From Pseudomonas sp. ACN8 (lineage in GTDB: Bacteria; Pseudomonadota; Gammaproteobacteria; Pseudomonadales; Pseudomonadaceae), in NCBI RefSeq assembly GCF_002303925.1, contig NZ_MRCS01000026.1, positions 1 to 64,000 on the forward strand: a stretch of DNA of 64,000 nucleotides. Direction: 5' to 3'. The notes beneath the pieces were generated by a model. That model did not search any database and was not told the origin of the DNA. It saw only the letters and a program-made list of their open reading frames with translations. Positions 14,418 to 23,175 of the stretch are shown here, piece by piece. Every line of letters starts with the position of its first letter. The first letter of the stretch is position 1. Made by a program: the position numbers and the translations under genes.

Positions 14418-15529
14418 GCGGCCTGGCTTTCAACACGGTACCGCAACTGATCGAGGCCATTGGTGCAGGTCAGATGGTGGTGATCACCGACGACGAACAC
14501 AACGGCGAAGGCTCATTGCTGATGGCCGCCGAAAAAGCCGGGGCCGAGGCCGTCACCTTCATGGCGGTGCAGGCGCGCGGGCTGATTTGCCTGGCCCTGA
14601 CCGAGCAGCGCTGCCGTGCGCTGGGCCTGGACCTGATGGTGCCCAACTCCCGGGCGCAACATGGCGTGGGGTTTACCCGCTCGATCGAAGCCGCCACCGG
14701 GGTGTCCACCGGCATCTCGGCGGCGGACCGGGCGCGTTCGATCCAGGTCGCGGTCGACCCGGCCAGCGTTCCGACGGACCTGGTGCAGCCGGGGCATATC
14801 TTCCCGGTGCAGGCCTTGCCCGGTGGCGTGATGCAGCGGGCCGGACATGTCGAGGCCGCGTGCGACCTGACGCGCCTGGCGGGACTGCAACCGGCGGCAA
14901 CCCTGGTGGGCATTCTCAACGAGGACGGCGAACTGGCCCGTGGTGCCGAGCTGCATGAATTTGCCCATCGGCATGGCCTGCGCATCGGCACCATCGCCGA
15001 CCTGATTCACTACCGCATCCTGCATGAAGGCACGATCGAGCGCGGCGGCGAATATCCCTTGCATACCCGCCACGGCGAGTTCCGCGTGACGACCTATCAG
15101 GACACCTACCAGGGCTCGCTGCACCTGGCGCTGGTCAAGGGCCGGATCGACAGCACGCAACCGGTGCTGGTGCGGGTGCAAGGCATCGAGACGTTGCGCG
15201 ATGTGCTGGGGTGTGAAAGCGAAAGCGGGGCGCAGCAGTGGAGCCTGGATCGCTCACTGGCGAGCATCGCCGCCGCCGGTAACGGCGTTCTGGTGTTACT
15301 GGCCCAAAAGGAAAGCGCCGACGGTGTGCTTGAACAGTTGCGCCAGCGCAGTGGCGGCAAGCAGCGCACACCACAGTTTCCACAACGAACCCTGGGCATC
15401 GGCGCACAGATCCTGCGCGACCAGAATGTACGCAAAATGCGCTTGATGAGCTCGCCGGTACCGTACAAGGCCGTGTCCGGGTTCGACCTGGAAGTGACGG
15501 AATTCGTGCCGTTTCAACCGATAGGCTAA
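14414..15529 (+). CDS. RibBX-like protein (DHBP synthase with degenerate GTP cyclohydrolase II domain)
   Basis: A 371-residue two-domain protein. The N-terminal 200 residues match 3,4-dihydroxy-2-butanone-4-phosphate synthase (RGLICLALTE, ATGVSTGISAADRA, PGHIFPVQALPGGV, RAGHVEAACDL). The C-terminal part matches GTP cyclohydrolase II (GEFRVTTY, HLALVKG, LGIGAQILRD). The zinc-binding cysteines expected in the GTP cyclohydrolase domain are missing, with GIETLRDVLGCE in their place. The synthase loop normally reading DDEDRENEGD is shortened to DDEHNGEGS. The second domain is therefore probably inactive and the first is altered. It may raise flavin supply for the cluster's flavoenzymes, or have lost catalysis. 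Confidence 0.82.
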   Translation: MSGLAFNTVPQLIEAIGAGQMVVITDDEHNGEGSLLMAAEKAGAEAVTFMAVQARGLICLALTEQRCRALGLDLMVPNSRAQHGVGFTRSIEAATGVSTGISAADRARSIQVAVDPASVPTDLVQPGHIFPVQALPGGVMQRAGHVEAACDLTRLAGLQPAATLVGILNEDGELARGAELHEFAHRHGLRIGTIADLIHYRILHEGTIERGGEYPLHTRHGEFRVTTYQDTYQGSLHLALVKGRIDSTQPVLVRVQGIETLRDVLGCESESGAQQWSLDRSLASIAAAGNGVLVLLAQKESADGVLEQLRQRSGGKQRTPQFPQRTLGIGAQILRDQNVRKMRLMSSPVPYKAVSGFDLEVTEFVPFQPIG

Positions 15530-15582
15530 TGCAAGCCCATAAACCGGTGGGAGAGGGCGTGCGCCGGGCGTCGTCTGCCAGA

Positions 15583-16944
15583 CTTTTCATCATCCTTGGC
15601 CTCGGAGTGGCAGCGCAGGGTTACCAACTGCCATAGGGGATGCCGTAGCGTTCGATGTAGCGCTGAACTTTCTCGTCGAGTGTGTAGGCGTACCGGCCTT
15701 CATTCTTGCCTTGGCTCGGCCCCAAGGGCTCGATTTCGGCTTGAGCCCGGGCGACCTTGATTGCGTCATGACAGCTATTGCGCACCCACACCTGCACCAC
15801 GCCGCCCGGGGCCAGGCCCAGAGTCAGCGAGGCCCGGTAGGGAGATCGAAGGGTGTCCGGGCAGCGTCGACTGATGGAGGTGCGCATGATCTCGCGCGCT
15901 TGCTCGGGGATGTCGACCCAGACCTTGTAGGTTTGGGGTTCGACGATTGATTGCCAGCGGACGTAGATGCGTTTGGGCAGTGCGGCGCCGGTCACGGGCC
16001 TGACATTCCCTCCGACCCGGTGCCAGCCACGAGCAGCCTCCGAGCCCTCCAATGCGGTGTCAGTCCCGATTACTCCTCCCATATGATTGTTGAAGAATTT
16101 GCCGTTTATATCTTCTGCAGTACTGTTTTCGACCCAGCCGAGCATGTACGACGGCCCTTGAAAATCAATGCTCCACCAAGGCGAGTGCGGGTCGTGCTCA
16201 GCTGACAGCGGGTCGGTGGCCTGACAACCGCCGATGAGTAAAAGGCCCATGAGGGCCATCAATCTTTTCATCATCCTTGGCCTCGGAGTGGCAGTGGAGG
16301 GTTACCAACTGCCATAGGGGATGCCGTAGCGTTCGATGTAGCGCTTCGATTTCTCGGATTGTGGGTAGTAGTGTCCATTGGACTTACCCAGATGCGGACC
16401 CAAGGGCTCGACCTCGGCCTGAGCCCGGGCGACCTTGATTGCGTCATGACAGCTGTCGCGCACCCATACCTGCACCACACCGCCCGGGGCCAGGCCCAGA
16501 ATCAGAGAGGCCCGGTAGGGGGATCGAAGGGTGTCCGGGCAGCGTCGACTGATGGATATGCGCATGATCTCGCGCGCTTGCTCGGGGATGTCGACCCAGA
16601 CCTTGTAGGTTTGGGGTTCGACGACCGATTGCCAGCGGACAAAGATGCGCTTGGGCAGTGCGGCGCCGGTCACGGGCATGACGCTTCCTGCAATCACTCT
16701 CGGCCAACCGCGAGCGGATTCGGTGCCGTCTTCAGGAGTAGCGGTCCCTATGGAACCTCCCCCGGGGCGACGGAAGAATTGACCGTTGATATCTTCGACA
16801 ATACGCAACTCAACCTCCCCAAGCATGTATGACGGCCCCTGAAATGCGATGCTCCACCAGGGCGAGTGCGGGTCGTGCTCAGCTGACAGCGGGTCGGTGG
16901 CCTGGCAACCGCCGAGGAATAAAAGGCCTATGAGGGTCACCCAT
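15583..16944. repeat. Tandem 681-bp duplication carrying DUF2931 genes
   Basis: The bases from 15583 (CTTTTCATCATCCTTGGC...) recur from 16264 with the same order of stop region, coding sequence and start. Each unit holds one DUF2931 gene plus 27 bp of spacer. The left edge ends in a copy of the gene's first codons (ATGATGAAAAG on the minus strand), the trace of a further lost copy. Confidence 0.75.
15621..16274 (-). CDS. DUF2931 lipoprotein, probable T6SS immunity protein (copy 1)
   Basis: A 217-residue lipoprotein with signal peptide and lipobox (LLLIGGC, Cys17), followed by a DUF2931-type domain (WWSIDFQGPSYM, LPKRIYVRWQSIVEPQTYKVWVDIP). It is 28 bp beyond copy 2 and differs from it mainly in the middle and near the C-terminus. 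DUF2931 lipoproteins are commonly encoded beside type VI lipase effectors and are placed in the periplasm where they could block the lipase. Immunity is inferred from position and family. Divergence between the copies may broaden the range of effectors neutralised. Confidence 0.72.
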   Translation of the reverse strand: MMKRLMALMGLLLIGGCQATDPLSAEHDPHSPWWSIDFQGPSYMLGWVENSTAEDINGKFFNNHMGGVIGTDTALEGSEAARGWHRVGGNVRPVTGAALPKRIYVRWQSIVEPQTYKVWVDIPEQAREIMRTSISRRCPDTLRSPYRASLTLGLAPGGVVQVWVRNSCHDAIKVARAQAEIEPLGPSQGKNEGRYAYTLDEKVQRYIERYGIPYGSW

Positions 16945-16955
16945 TTTTTCATCAT
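16302..16955 (-). CDS. DUF2931 lipoprotein, probable T6SS immunity protein (copy 2)
   Basis: A 217-residue paralogue of copy 1 with the same lipobox (LLFLGGC) and DUF2931 core. Its start overlaps the stop of the effector gene by four bases, so it is translationally coupled to the effector. That is the classical arrangement of an effector with its cognate immunity protein. Residues about 45-85 and the C-terminal 30 residues are the most diverged from copy 1. The protein is expected in the periplasm, anchored by its lipid. Confidence 0.76.
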   Translation of the reverse strand: MMKKWVTLIGLLFLGGCQATDPLSAEHDPHSPWWSIAFQGPSYMLGEVELRIVEDINGQFFRRPGGGSIGTATPEDGTESARGWPRVIAGSVMPVTGAALPKRIFVRWQSVVEPQTYKVWVDIPEQAREIMRISISRRCPDTLRSPYRASLILGLAPGGVVQVWVRDSCHDAIKVARAQAEVEPLGPHLGKSNGHYYPQSEKSKRYIERYGIPYGSW

Positions 16956-18787
16956 CCCTGACCTCCGCGTGGTGCGTGAGGGTGCTGCACACGTACGGCA
17001 TCGGCGGTGGGCGCATTGATGTACAGAAGCCTGGCTTCGCGTTGCCCGGTTTTATCCAGCGGGTGATTCCAGTGTGCCGATGTGTGGATGTAGCTGTGCT
17101 TGAGCATGCGTTCTTCGGCTGGCATAACGTGGTAGGCACCGGCAACAAACCTGTCGCATAGCGCTTGGAGTTCTATCGGAAGGCTGTATTGAGGGTCATG
17201 CTCATCAAGATCGTTAAACCTCACACCTTTTTGCCTGGCTAGTTCGTGCATCAGTCGCAGGTAGACTCGCGACAGCTCGCCCCGGACCGAGCGCGTAAGT
17301 TGCAAGCCAGCGTAAACCCGTTGCTCCCGCGCGCTTGCACGGTCCTGCAGGTCGGGGGGCAGCAGCCTTGGCTCGGGGGTGACAATTTCCAGCATGTCGG
17401 CCGGCCAACCCTGGGCAATCATGTTGGCCCTGTGCTGCCGCGCAACACGGTAGATCGACGTGCTCCTGACATCCGTGCCCTGGGCTACGGTCAAACCCTG
17501 CATCGGGCCAACGAGTACGCGTTCCTGGGCTTCGGCGAGGTAGCCGCCACCGATGTCCGAGTGCACCCCGGGCAAGGCAATTTCTGGATGGTCGGGTGCG
17601 ACCCGGCTCAAGGGGAAATTGGCGCGATGCTCATCGCGGGCTACCAGATGTACTACATCGAAAAACAGGGATCGAGGCAGATGCAGGCGCAAACCCGGAG
17701 CGACCGAACTCTGGACATTGCCCAGGTTGCTGATACCGGCAATGGAGGCGACGGTGTCAAACAGACCGATAAACCCCATATGGATGTCGCGGTGATACTG
17801 CCCCAGGAACTGGCGACTGAAGCCCTGTGCATTGTTGATCAGAACCCTTTGCAGCAGTCCCTGACTGCTCAGCGCCACCTCATTGGCGAAGTGACGGGCA
17901 GCGGCTGCACCGCGACTGAAGCCGAAGGTGTCGAAGGTCAGTGAGGTGATTTCGCCGTCCGGGTTTTCACGAACAGCTCTATCAATGAGACCGGCCAGAT
18001 CATTTATCGCCTGCTGAACTCGCCCAACAACACCAGACTCACCTCGACCTGTTCCGGACCCCATCAGGCTGTCCTTTTCACCGGCCCGCGTACCGATACC
18101 CTCAACATAAAGCTTGCGCTGTACCGACCTGCTCCGTGCATCATCCTGGAGCTCATTCGACTCCAGGTAGCGGTCCCAGAGTTTTGCCACATTGGTCACA
18201 TCATTCCCATAACTACTCCCCGGATCACTCATATACGGCTTGCAACTGGCCTCCAGGTCTTCAGGCAGGATGGCATGGTGGGCCCCGCAAGCCAGCCCGA
18301 GTGCGGTGTTGTCGGCATTATTTCCAGTACCGTCGAAAAACACGCCAATGCGCAGTGCAATGCCGATTTTGTTGGGTGTCGGCTGTTTCTGCACCCATCC
18401 CGATGGCGGTTTTGGGGAGACCGGTGCCCGTGCGGTCGTTGAATAATAGGCAGGAGCGTAAGTTGCCGGCTGTGCGACTGTTTTGGAAGTCAGTGCCTCA
18501 GCGTCATCGCTGGACTCATAAGTGGTATCGAGTATCGAAGGGATCAGCCTGGCGCTGCAGGGGCAACTGCTGTAGCTGTCCAGAGTACCGGCCACCAGTC
18601 TTCCGTCGCTGTCGATACTCGGGACACCGCCGAGGATCACGTAAATATTGTTGTTCGCGCCACAGGAAACCGGATCGCCCTCACACGCAAGGGCGACGTC
18701 GAACATCGCGACGTCTGCTTTGGCGTCCAGCACCTTGCCACCGCAGCTGGTCCAGTCGCCCAGACAAATAAAATATCCTTCAGCCAT
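16952..18787 (-). CDS. PAAR-domain Tle1-type (DUF2235) T6SS lipase effector
   Basis: A 611-residue protein. Residues 1-85 form a PAAR-like domain (AEGYFICLGDWTSCGG through SSCPCSARLIPS) that would sit at the tip of the secretion spike. From about 140 onwards it is a DUF2235/Tle1 alpha/beta hydrolase: GVFFDGTGNN (149-158), nucleophile Ser291 in GFSRGAA, Asp344 in LFDTVAS and His409 in GVHSDIGGGY. Known Tle1 enzymes are phospholipases delivered into rival cells. ATG 18787 is chosen because PAAR begins there. It sits inside the steroid cluster without the cluster's regulatory dyad and with no other secretion genes nearby, so it looks like an orphan cargo insert. Confidence 0.88.
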   Translation of the reverse strand: MAEGYFICLGDWTSCGGKVLDAKADVAMFDVALACEGDPVSCGANNNIYVILGGVPSIDSDGRLVAGTLDSYSSCPCSARLIPSILDTTYESSDDAEALTSKTVAQPATYAPAYYSTTARAPVSPKPPSGWVQKQPTPNKIGIALRIGVFFDGTGNNADNTALGLACGAHHAILPEDLEASCKPYMSDPGSSYGNDVTNVAKLWDRYLESNELQDDARSRSVQRKLYVEGIGTRAGEKDSLMGSGTGRGESGVVGRVQQAINDLAGLIDRAVRENPDGEITSLTFDTFGFSRGAAAARHFANEVALSSQGLLQRVLINNAQGFSRQFLGQYHRDIHMGFIGLFDTVASIAGISNLGNVQSSVAPGLRLHLPRSLFFDVVHLVARDEHRANFPLSRVAPDHPEIALPGVHSDIGGGYLAEAQERVLVGPMQGLTVAQGTDVRSTSIYRVARQHRANMIAQGWPADMLEIVTPEPRLLPPDLQDRASAREQRVYAGLQLTRSVRGELSRVYLRLMHELARQKGVRFNDLDEHDPQYSLPIELQALCDRFVAGAYHVMPAEERMLKHSYIHTSAHWNHPLDKTGQREARLLYINAPTADAVRVQHPHAPRGGQG

Positions 18788-18992
18788 GATTCGAACTCCG
18801 TGTCCTTGGCACCCCCGGTGAGGGAGGCGCTGCTGCTCGATGGTTTGCACTGGCTCGGGTGTGAGCCGGGCTAGCGCAAACTAACGGGGCAGCGACGGAA
18901 TTCAAGGTGTCCGGGTACGAACAGGAAATGTCCTACGAGTCATTCAGAAACAAGAGACGTCGAGTTGAACTTGCCGGTCGATATGCGTCGGT
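18788..18992. other. Intergenic stretch upstream of the effector
   Basis: About 205 bp between the effector start and the SurE-like stop. I see no REP, no dyad and no convincing promoter. Base composition is more AT-rich around 18930-18970 than in neighbouring genes. Confidence 0.4.
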
Positions 18993-19970
18993 TTAAGGCT
19001 TGATGCCTTGCAACATCTCCTTCGCCTGATCCTGCACTGCCTGCGGCGCGGTCATGTTGCCGTCGATCACGGTGATGACCGCGTGGCCTTGCCACAGTTG
19101 ATAGGCATCGGCCTTTTGCTGGACTTCGGTCGGTGTCGACGGTGGGGCCAGGTTGACGTGGACCACGCCGTCGGCGCCGCGCTGTGAGGTGAAGTTCACC
19201 CGATCCCAGTTGCCGATCGGCGCAAAGCTCACGCCTTTGACTTCATCGGGTTTCAGGGGCGGGTAGTTGAGGTTCAGGCCGTTGACGCCTGGCAGGCCGA
19301 GCACGTTCAGCTCACACGAGTGTTTGCTTTTGGCGCAGGCCTGTCTGGCTTCGGCGCCGGTCAGGCTCGCCTGTTCGATCACCTTCACGGCAAAGCGCGC
19401 CGTGTCGTCCATGGCGCCGAGGGTCTTGCGGTAGCCGGCCTGTTGGTCGCGGATGATCAGGTCCATGTCAATGGCCGTTGACACCGCCACGGCTGGAACC
19501 CCTTTGAACATGGCACGAACGGCGGCGTTGAGGGTGCCCGACATCTGCGTCAGCGGGCCGACGTTTTCGCCAAAGTTGCTGCCCGATACCACCAGGTCCG
19601 GCGGCGAATCCTTGAGGATCACATCGAGGCCGACGTTGACTGCATCCACCGGCGTGCCGATGGCGGACGTCTTGCCGGCTGGCGGGGTGTAGCCCTGCGG
19701 TGGCCCGACGCAAAATTTGCCCGGCGCCAGTTCGGTCACCGCCAGGGCCTGGCCAGGTACGACCACGCTGGCGGCGCTGATGCCGCTGCTGTCGTTCAAC
19801 GGGCCGACCAGGGTGACTTTATGCCCGGCAGCAGTCAGGGCGCGGTACATCGCATCGATGCCGGGTGCGCGGCAGCCATCGTCGTTGGTCAGCAGGAGGT
19901 TCAGGGCGTTGGCTTGCAGCGACAGGCCAACGCTGGCCATGGCGATGATGCCGGTGACGAGCTTGTTCAT
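18993..19970 (-). CDS. Secreted SurE-like phosphatase/nucleotidase
   Basis: A 325-residue protein with an export signal (MNKLVTGIIAMASVGLSLQANA) and then a SurE fold: LLLTNDDGCRAPGI (the acidic metal site), PDLVVSGSNFGENVG and GTLNAAVRAMFKGVPAVAVS. Classic SurE is cytoplasmic and about 250 residues; this version is longer and exported. SurE enzymes remove phosphate from nucleotides and other monoesters. It follows DUF1329 and DUF1302 in the same direction, all behind a cluster dyad, so it may act on a steroid conjugate at the cell envelope. That substrate idea is inference. ATG 19970 is chosen over 20012 because it gives the signal peptide. Confidence 0.8.
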   Translation of the reverse strand: MNKLVTGIIAMASVGLSLQANALNLLLTNDDGCRAPGIDAMYRALTAAGHKVTLVGPLNDSSGISAASVVVPGQALAVTELAPGKFCVGPPQGYTPPAGKTSAIGTPVDAVNVGLDVILKDSPPDLVVSGSNFGENVGPLTQMSGTLNAAVRAMFKGVPAVAVSTAIDMDLIIRDQQAGYRKTLGAMDDTARFAVKVIEQASLTGAEARQACAKSKHSCELNVLGLPGVNGLNLNYPPLKPDEVKGVSFAPIGNWDRVNFTSQRGADGVVHVNLAPPSTPTEVQQKADAYQLWQGHAVITVIDGNMTAPQAVQDQAKEMLQGIKP

Positions 19971-20012
19971 GAAGAAGTCTTCCGTGGATGGAGCGGATTT
20001 TACAAAGCACAA

Positions 20013-20041
20013 CGCCCCGACCGAATGATTCGGTCGGGGCG
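20013..20041 (-). terminator. Hairpin after DUF1329 gene
   Basis: Stem CGCCCCGACCGAA/TTCGGTCGGGGCG with a 3-base loop, 9 bp past the DUF1329 stop, followed on the minus strand by a T-rich run (TTGTGCTTTGT). It may reduce expression of the SurE-like gene downstream. Confidence 0.75.
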
Positions 20042-20049
20042 CGGTGAGT

Positions 20050-21429
20050 TTAGCGGGTGCCGAGTTTGCGCAGGTTGCCAGGGGTGAACTCGTCTTCGGT
20101 GAAGGCGGTGGCGTTGAGCTTCGCCGGTTTCTGATCGATCAGCATCCGGTCAACCAGATACGAACCGGCGATCAGGTCGTGATAGACCCCGAGGCGAGCA
20201 TGGTAACGCTGCATCTCGTAGGCGTAGATCGATGTCTGCATGTTGGTGCGCCAGAGTTGGCCGCGACTGTCGTAGTTGTCGGCCAGGGTCGCGGCCCAGG
20301 TGTCCTCGTCCAGGTACATCACACGCTTGGCGTACACGTGGCGGGCGCCTTCCTTGAGGGTGGCTTGCAGCACCCAGACGCGGTGTTTTTCATAGCGCAT
20401 GTACTGCGGATCGATATGGCCGGTGGTGGCCAGAATCTGATCGGTGCTTACGCTCGGATCATCGATCTTGTAGTTGTGATAAGGAATGTAGATTTCCTTT
20501 TTGCCGACGATGGTCCAGTTGTAGCGGTCCGGGGCACCGTTGAACAAACGGTCTTCGTCGTACACGCGGAAACCGCCGGCGCCGGTCGGCGAGTCGTAGC
20601 CCACGGTCGGCGCGCGACGCACCCGGCGCTGACCCGGGCTGTACTGCCAGGCCTGACGCGGGGAGGCGGTCGGGTTGATGAACTCGTGACCGACGACGAT
20701 CTCGCCTTTCTTGCGCACCGGTTCCAGCGTGGTGATCAGGAAGTTGGTGAGAATGCCGTTGGATGTCTCCAGGGTTCGGTCCGGGTTGGACCAGATCGAG
20801 AAGATCTTGTAGTTGACCTCTTCGAGTACCCGCTCCTTGTTGGAGTACACCACGGCCTGCCGGTAGTTGGCCTCTTCGGCGGCGGCGCGGCCGGCGAGGG
20901 TGTGGTTGAACATCAACTCGCTGCCGTTCTTGGGAATCGGGAACGGTGAACCGGCCCAGGCGTTTTTCGTGTCGTTGTTGTCGTTGGCCAGCTCGGCGTT
21001 GACGGCGTTGTGCTTGACCGCCTCGACCAGTTTCGGGTCAACGCGGAAGTCGCGGTGGCTCGGGTACACCGGGATCTTGAAGGTGTCAGGGTAGCGCTTG
21101 AGCAACGCTTTCTGGCCGTCGGTGAGGTTCTCGGCGTACTTGTCCATGTTCTTCGAGTCGATCACGAACAACGGTTTTTCCGCGGCATAGGGGTCCGGGT
21201 ATGGCGTACCGGGGCCGTCAAACTTGAGGCCTGGCGGCAGGCCGAGCCATTTGCCGGACCAGGCCGGGATGCTGCCGTCGGCGTTGCCGGCTTTTTCCGC
21301 GCCCATCGGGGTCAGGTCCTGGCCCAGGCGGGCGGCTTCTTCGGGGCTGACCTTGGCGTAGGCCAGGCCACTGCCGAGCAAGCCGACGGTCAATGCCGTG
21401 CTCAGTAAGGTTTGGGTGAATCTGGACAT
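20050..21429 (-). CDS. DUF1329 outer-membrane-associated protein
   Basis: A 459-residue protein with a signal peptide (MSRFTQTLLSTALTVGLLGSGLAYA) and a DUF1329 body (RRVRRAPTVGYD, YRLDEDRLF-like segment VYDEDRLFNGAPDRY, RVWVLQATLKEGARHVYAKR). DUF1329 and DUF1302 proteins are paired in pseudomonads and are induced during use of hydrophobic substrates; a lipoprotein-carrier-like fold is generally assumed. Here the pair lies directly behind a cluster dyad, implying a job in steroid uptake or envelope transport. A good AGGAG site precedes ATG 21429; a longer frame to 21573 overlaps DUF1302. Confidence 0.86.
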   Translation of the reverse strand: MSRFTQTLLSTALTVGLLGSGLAYAKVSPEEAARLGQDLTPMGAEKAGNADGSIPAWSGKWLGLPPGLKFDGPGTPYPDPYAAEKPLFVIDSKNMDKYAENLTDGQKALLKRYPDTFKIPVYPSHRDFRVDPKLVEAVKHNAVNAELANDNNDTKNAWAGSPFPIPKNGSELMFNHTLAGRAAAEEANYRQAVVYSNKERVLEEVNYKIFSIWSNPDRTLETSNGILTNFLITTLEPVRKKGEIVVGHEFINPTASPRQAWQYSPGQRRVRRAPTVGYDSPTGAGGFRVYDEDRLFNGAPDRYNWTIVGKKEIYIPYHNYKIDDPSVSTDQILATTGHIDPQYMRYEKHRVWVLQATLKEGARHVYAKRVMYLDEDTWAATLADNYDSRGQLWRTNMQTSIYAYEMQRYHARLGVYHDLIAGSYLVDRMLIDQKPAKLNATAFTEDEFTPGNLRKLGTR

Positions 21430-21452
21430 GCTGTGCTCCTCCGACAGGGGAA

Positions 21453-23030
21453 TCAGAACCGGTACTTGAAGTTGAGCGCGACGTTGTCGCGGTCGGCCAA
21501 CGGGCTGTTGTTGGCGCTGCCGAGGTAGGCGTTGTAACGGGCCTCGACGGTGAAGTTGCCCAGGTAGCGCCACGAGCTGCCGATGCTGGCGCGGTTATCG
21601 TTCTGGCCGGCGTTGATCGAGCCGACCATCGAGCTGTCGCCGTGAGCGGCGGCGCTGAAGGTGACAGGCACCGACATGTCCCATCCGCTGAACACGTCGT
21701 TGTAGTCAAAGTTCGCCTGCACCGTGTAGCCCCAGGCATCGCGGTCGTAGACCAGGCTGTCGGTTCCCGGCAGCGCGAAGCCCGGCGCCAGGGTCACCGG
21801 CTGCGACTTGTCGTTGCTGACCACGGTGTTGTAGACCAGCTCGCCGGTCAGGCTGGTGTTGTCGGCGAAGGCGGTCGGGCCGAGCACGTAGATCATCGAC
21901 GTTTGCGCTTGCACGGTCTTGCCACGCACGGGGCTGGAGAAACCGTTGTCGACCATCACCGGCGTGCCGTCGCGGTAGCTGACTTCACCGGCCCAACTGA
22001 CGTCGCCCAGCACGGTGGCGAAGCTCGCGCCGAACAGGTCGATGTTGTCGAAGTAGCGCACCTGGTAGCGGCCCAGGTTCGTCGCGAAATCCAGCGACGG
22101 CGTCTTGTCGTGATAGCGCGAATAGAAGAGGCCGAACTCGGTGTTGTTCAGCGACTCGGCGGCGTAGGTGAAGGCCACACCGTACTGGCCGCTGTCGCTT
22201 GGCTTGTCGTCCTTCAGACGGGTGACAAAACCGGAGGCGTCGTTGAAACCGCCCTCGTCGATGAAGTCGGTGGTGGAGAAGTAGCTACCCACGCCGAACA
22301 GCTCGGTCTTTTCCCACTTGTATTGGTAGTAGGCCTGGATACCCAGGCTTTCGGTCAGGGCGAACTGGGTGAACAGCTGGCCGACCGGCAGCAGGATTTC
22401 CTTGACCTCGACGCCGGGGGTGGTCGCCTTGGTCGCGTCCACCGGGCTCTGGGCCGCGGAAATGCCCGGATAGAACAGGCTTTCACCCCAGCTCACCACC
22501 TGGTTGCCTAGGCGCGCGTTGAAGGCATGGCCGCCCAGGTCCCAGGTGCCATAGGCGTAGTAATCGAGCATGCGCAGTTCATTGCGGTGCTGGTCGATGG
22601 TGTCCTGGGAGAAGCGGTCAGGCTTGCTGCAATGGCCGCCGGCGAAGCAGTTGGAAGTGCCGGTGGTGTTGTCGTTGTCCTGATCGTAGACGTTGTCGTA
22701 GAAGCCCGTCGCCCGGACGAACACGCCGTAGTCGTCCTGCCACTTGATGTTGGCTTCGGTGAGAAAGCCACTGCGGTTGTTGATCAGGCTGCCTTTGTCG
22801 AACGCGTTGTCGCCGTCGTTGCCGTTGGCATTGGCAGTCAGTTTGTGATCGCGAGACTCGGTCCGCCAGGCGAGGCTGTACGTCAGTGTGGTGTCCCAGT
22901 CGATGCTCAAGTCTTCGCTTGGCTGAAAGCTCATGGCGTTAACGTGAGCGCTAAGTCCACCAGCCAGCATCAATAGAACAAGCTGTGTGCGAGGGTGCTG
23001 TGTTGGTGGGGCGATTATTGTTTTTATCAT
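21453..23030 (-). CDS. DUF1302 outer-membrane beta-barrel-like protein
   Basis: A 525-residue protein with an N-terminal export signal ending near HVNA and many alternating beta-strand segments (WDTTLTYSLAWRTESRD, YNAYLGSANNSPLADRDNVALNFKYRF). The terminal aromatic residue (KYRF) is typical of outer-membrane barrels. DUF1302 members are associated with uptake of hydrophobic compounds and are usually co-transcribed with DUF1329, as here. It is divergent from kstD, with one dyad for each direction in the 266-bp gap. A role as a steroid porin is inferred. Confidence 0.86.
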   Translation of the reverse strand: MIKTIIAPPTQHPRTQLVLLMLAGGLSAHVNAMSFQPSEDLSIDWDTTLTYSLAWRTESRDHKLTANANGNDGDNAFDKGSLINNRSGFLTEANIKWQDDYGVFVRATGFYDNVYDQDNDNTTGTSNCFAGGHCSKPDRFSQDTIDQHRNELRMLDYYAYGTWDLGGHAFNARLGNQVVSWGESLFYPGISAAQSPVDATKATTPGVEVKEILLPVGQLFTQFALTESLGIQAYYQYKWEKTELFGVGSYFSTTDFIDEGGFNDASGFVTRLKDDKPSDSGQYGVAFTYAAESLNNTEFGLFYSRYHDKTPSLDFATNLGRYQVRYFDNIDLFGASFATVLGDVSWAGEVSYRDGTPVMVDNGFSSPVRGKTVQAQTSMIYVLGPTAFADNTSLTGELVYNTVVSNDKSQPVTLAPGFALPGTDSLVYDRDAWGYTVQANFDYNDVFSGWDMSVPVTFSAAAHGDSSMVGSINAGQNDNRASIGSSWRYLGNFTVEARYNAYLGSANNSPLADRDNVALNFKYRF

Positions 23031-23098
23031 GTCGTCCTCATGGCCCAGGTCAGACCTGCCCGACCTGCATTTCAGGGGGGTGATTGGTGCTGTGGGCG

Positions 23099-23145
23099 AC
23101 TATGGAGTCACGACTTGCGCGCAACATCGTCCAAGCGGACTAAGC
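23099..23145 (-). promoter_or_regulatory. Cluster dyad with -10 for the DUF1302 operon
   Basis: Minus-strand reading: TTAGTCCGCTTGGACGATG, perfect core at 23129-23140, 20 bp spacer, CATAGT at 23099-23104. Confidence 0.7.
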
Positions 23146-23175
23146 GATTTGTACGGGGCGGCCCCAGGCCTGGCC

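Noticed and set aside
15135..15593. 152-codon minus-strand frame beginning MMKS inside the RibBX gene
   Set aside because: Only the first codons derive from a lost DUF2931 copy; the rest is antisense to RibBX and not a real protein.
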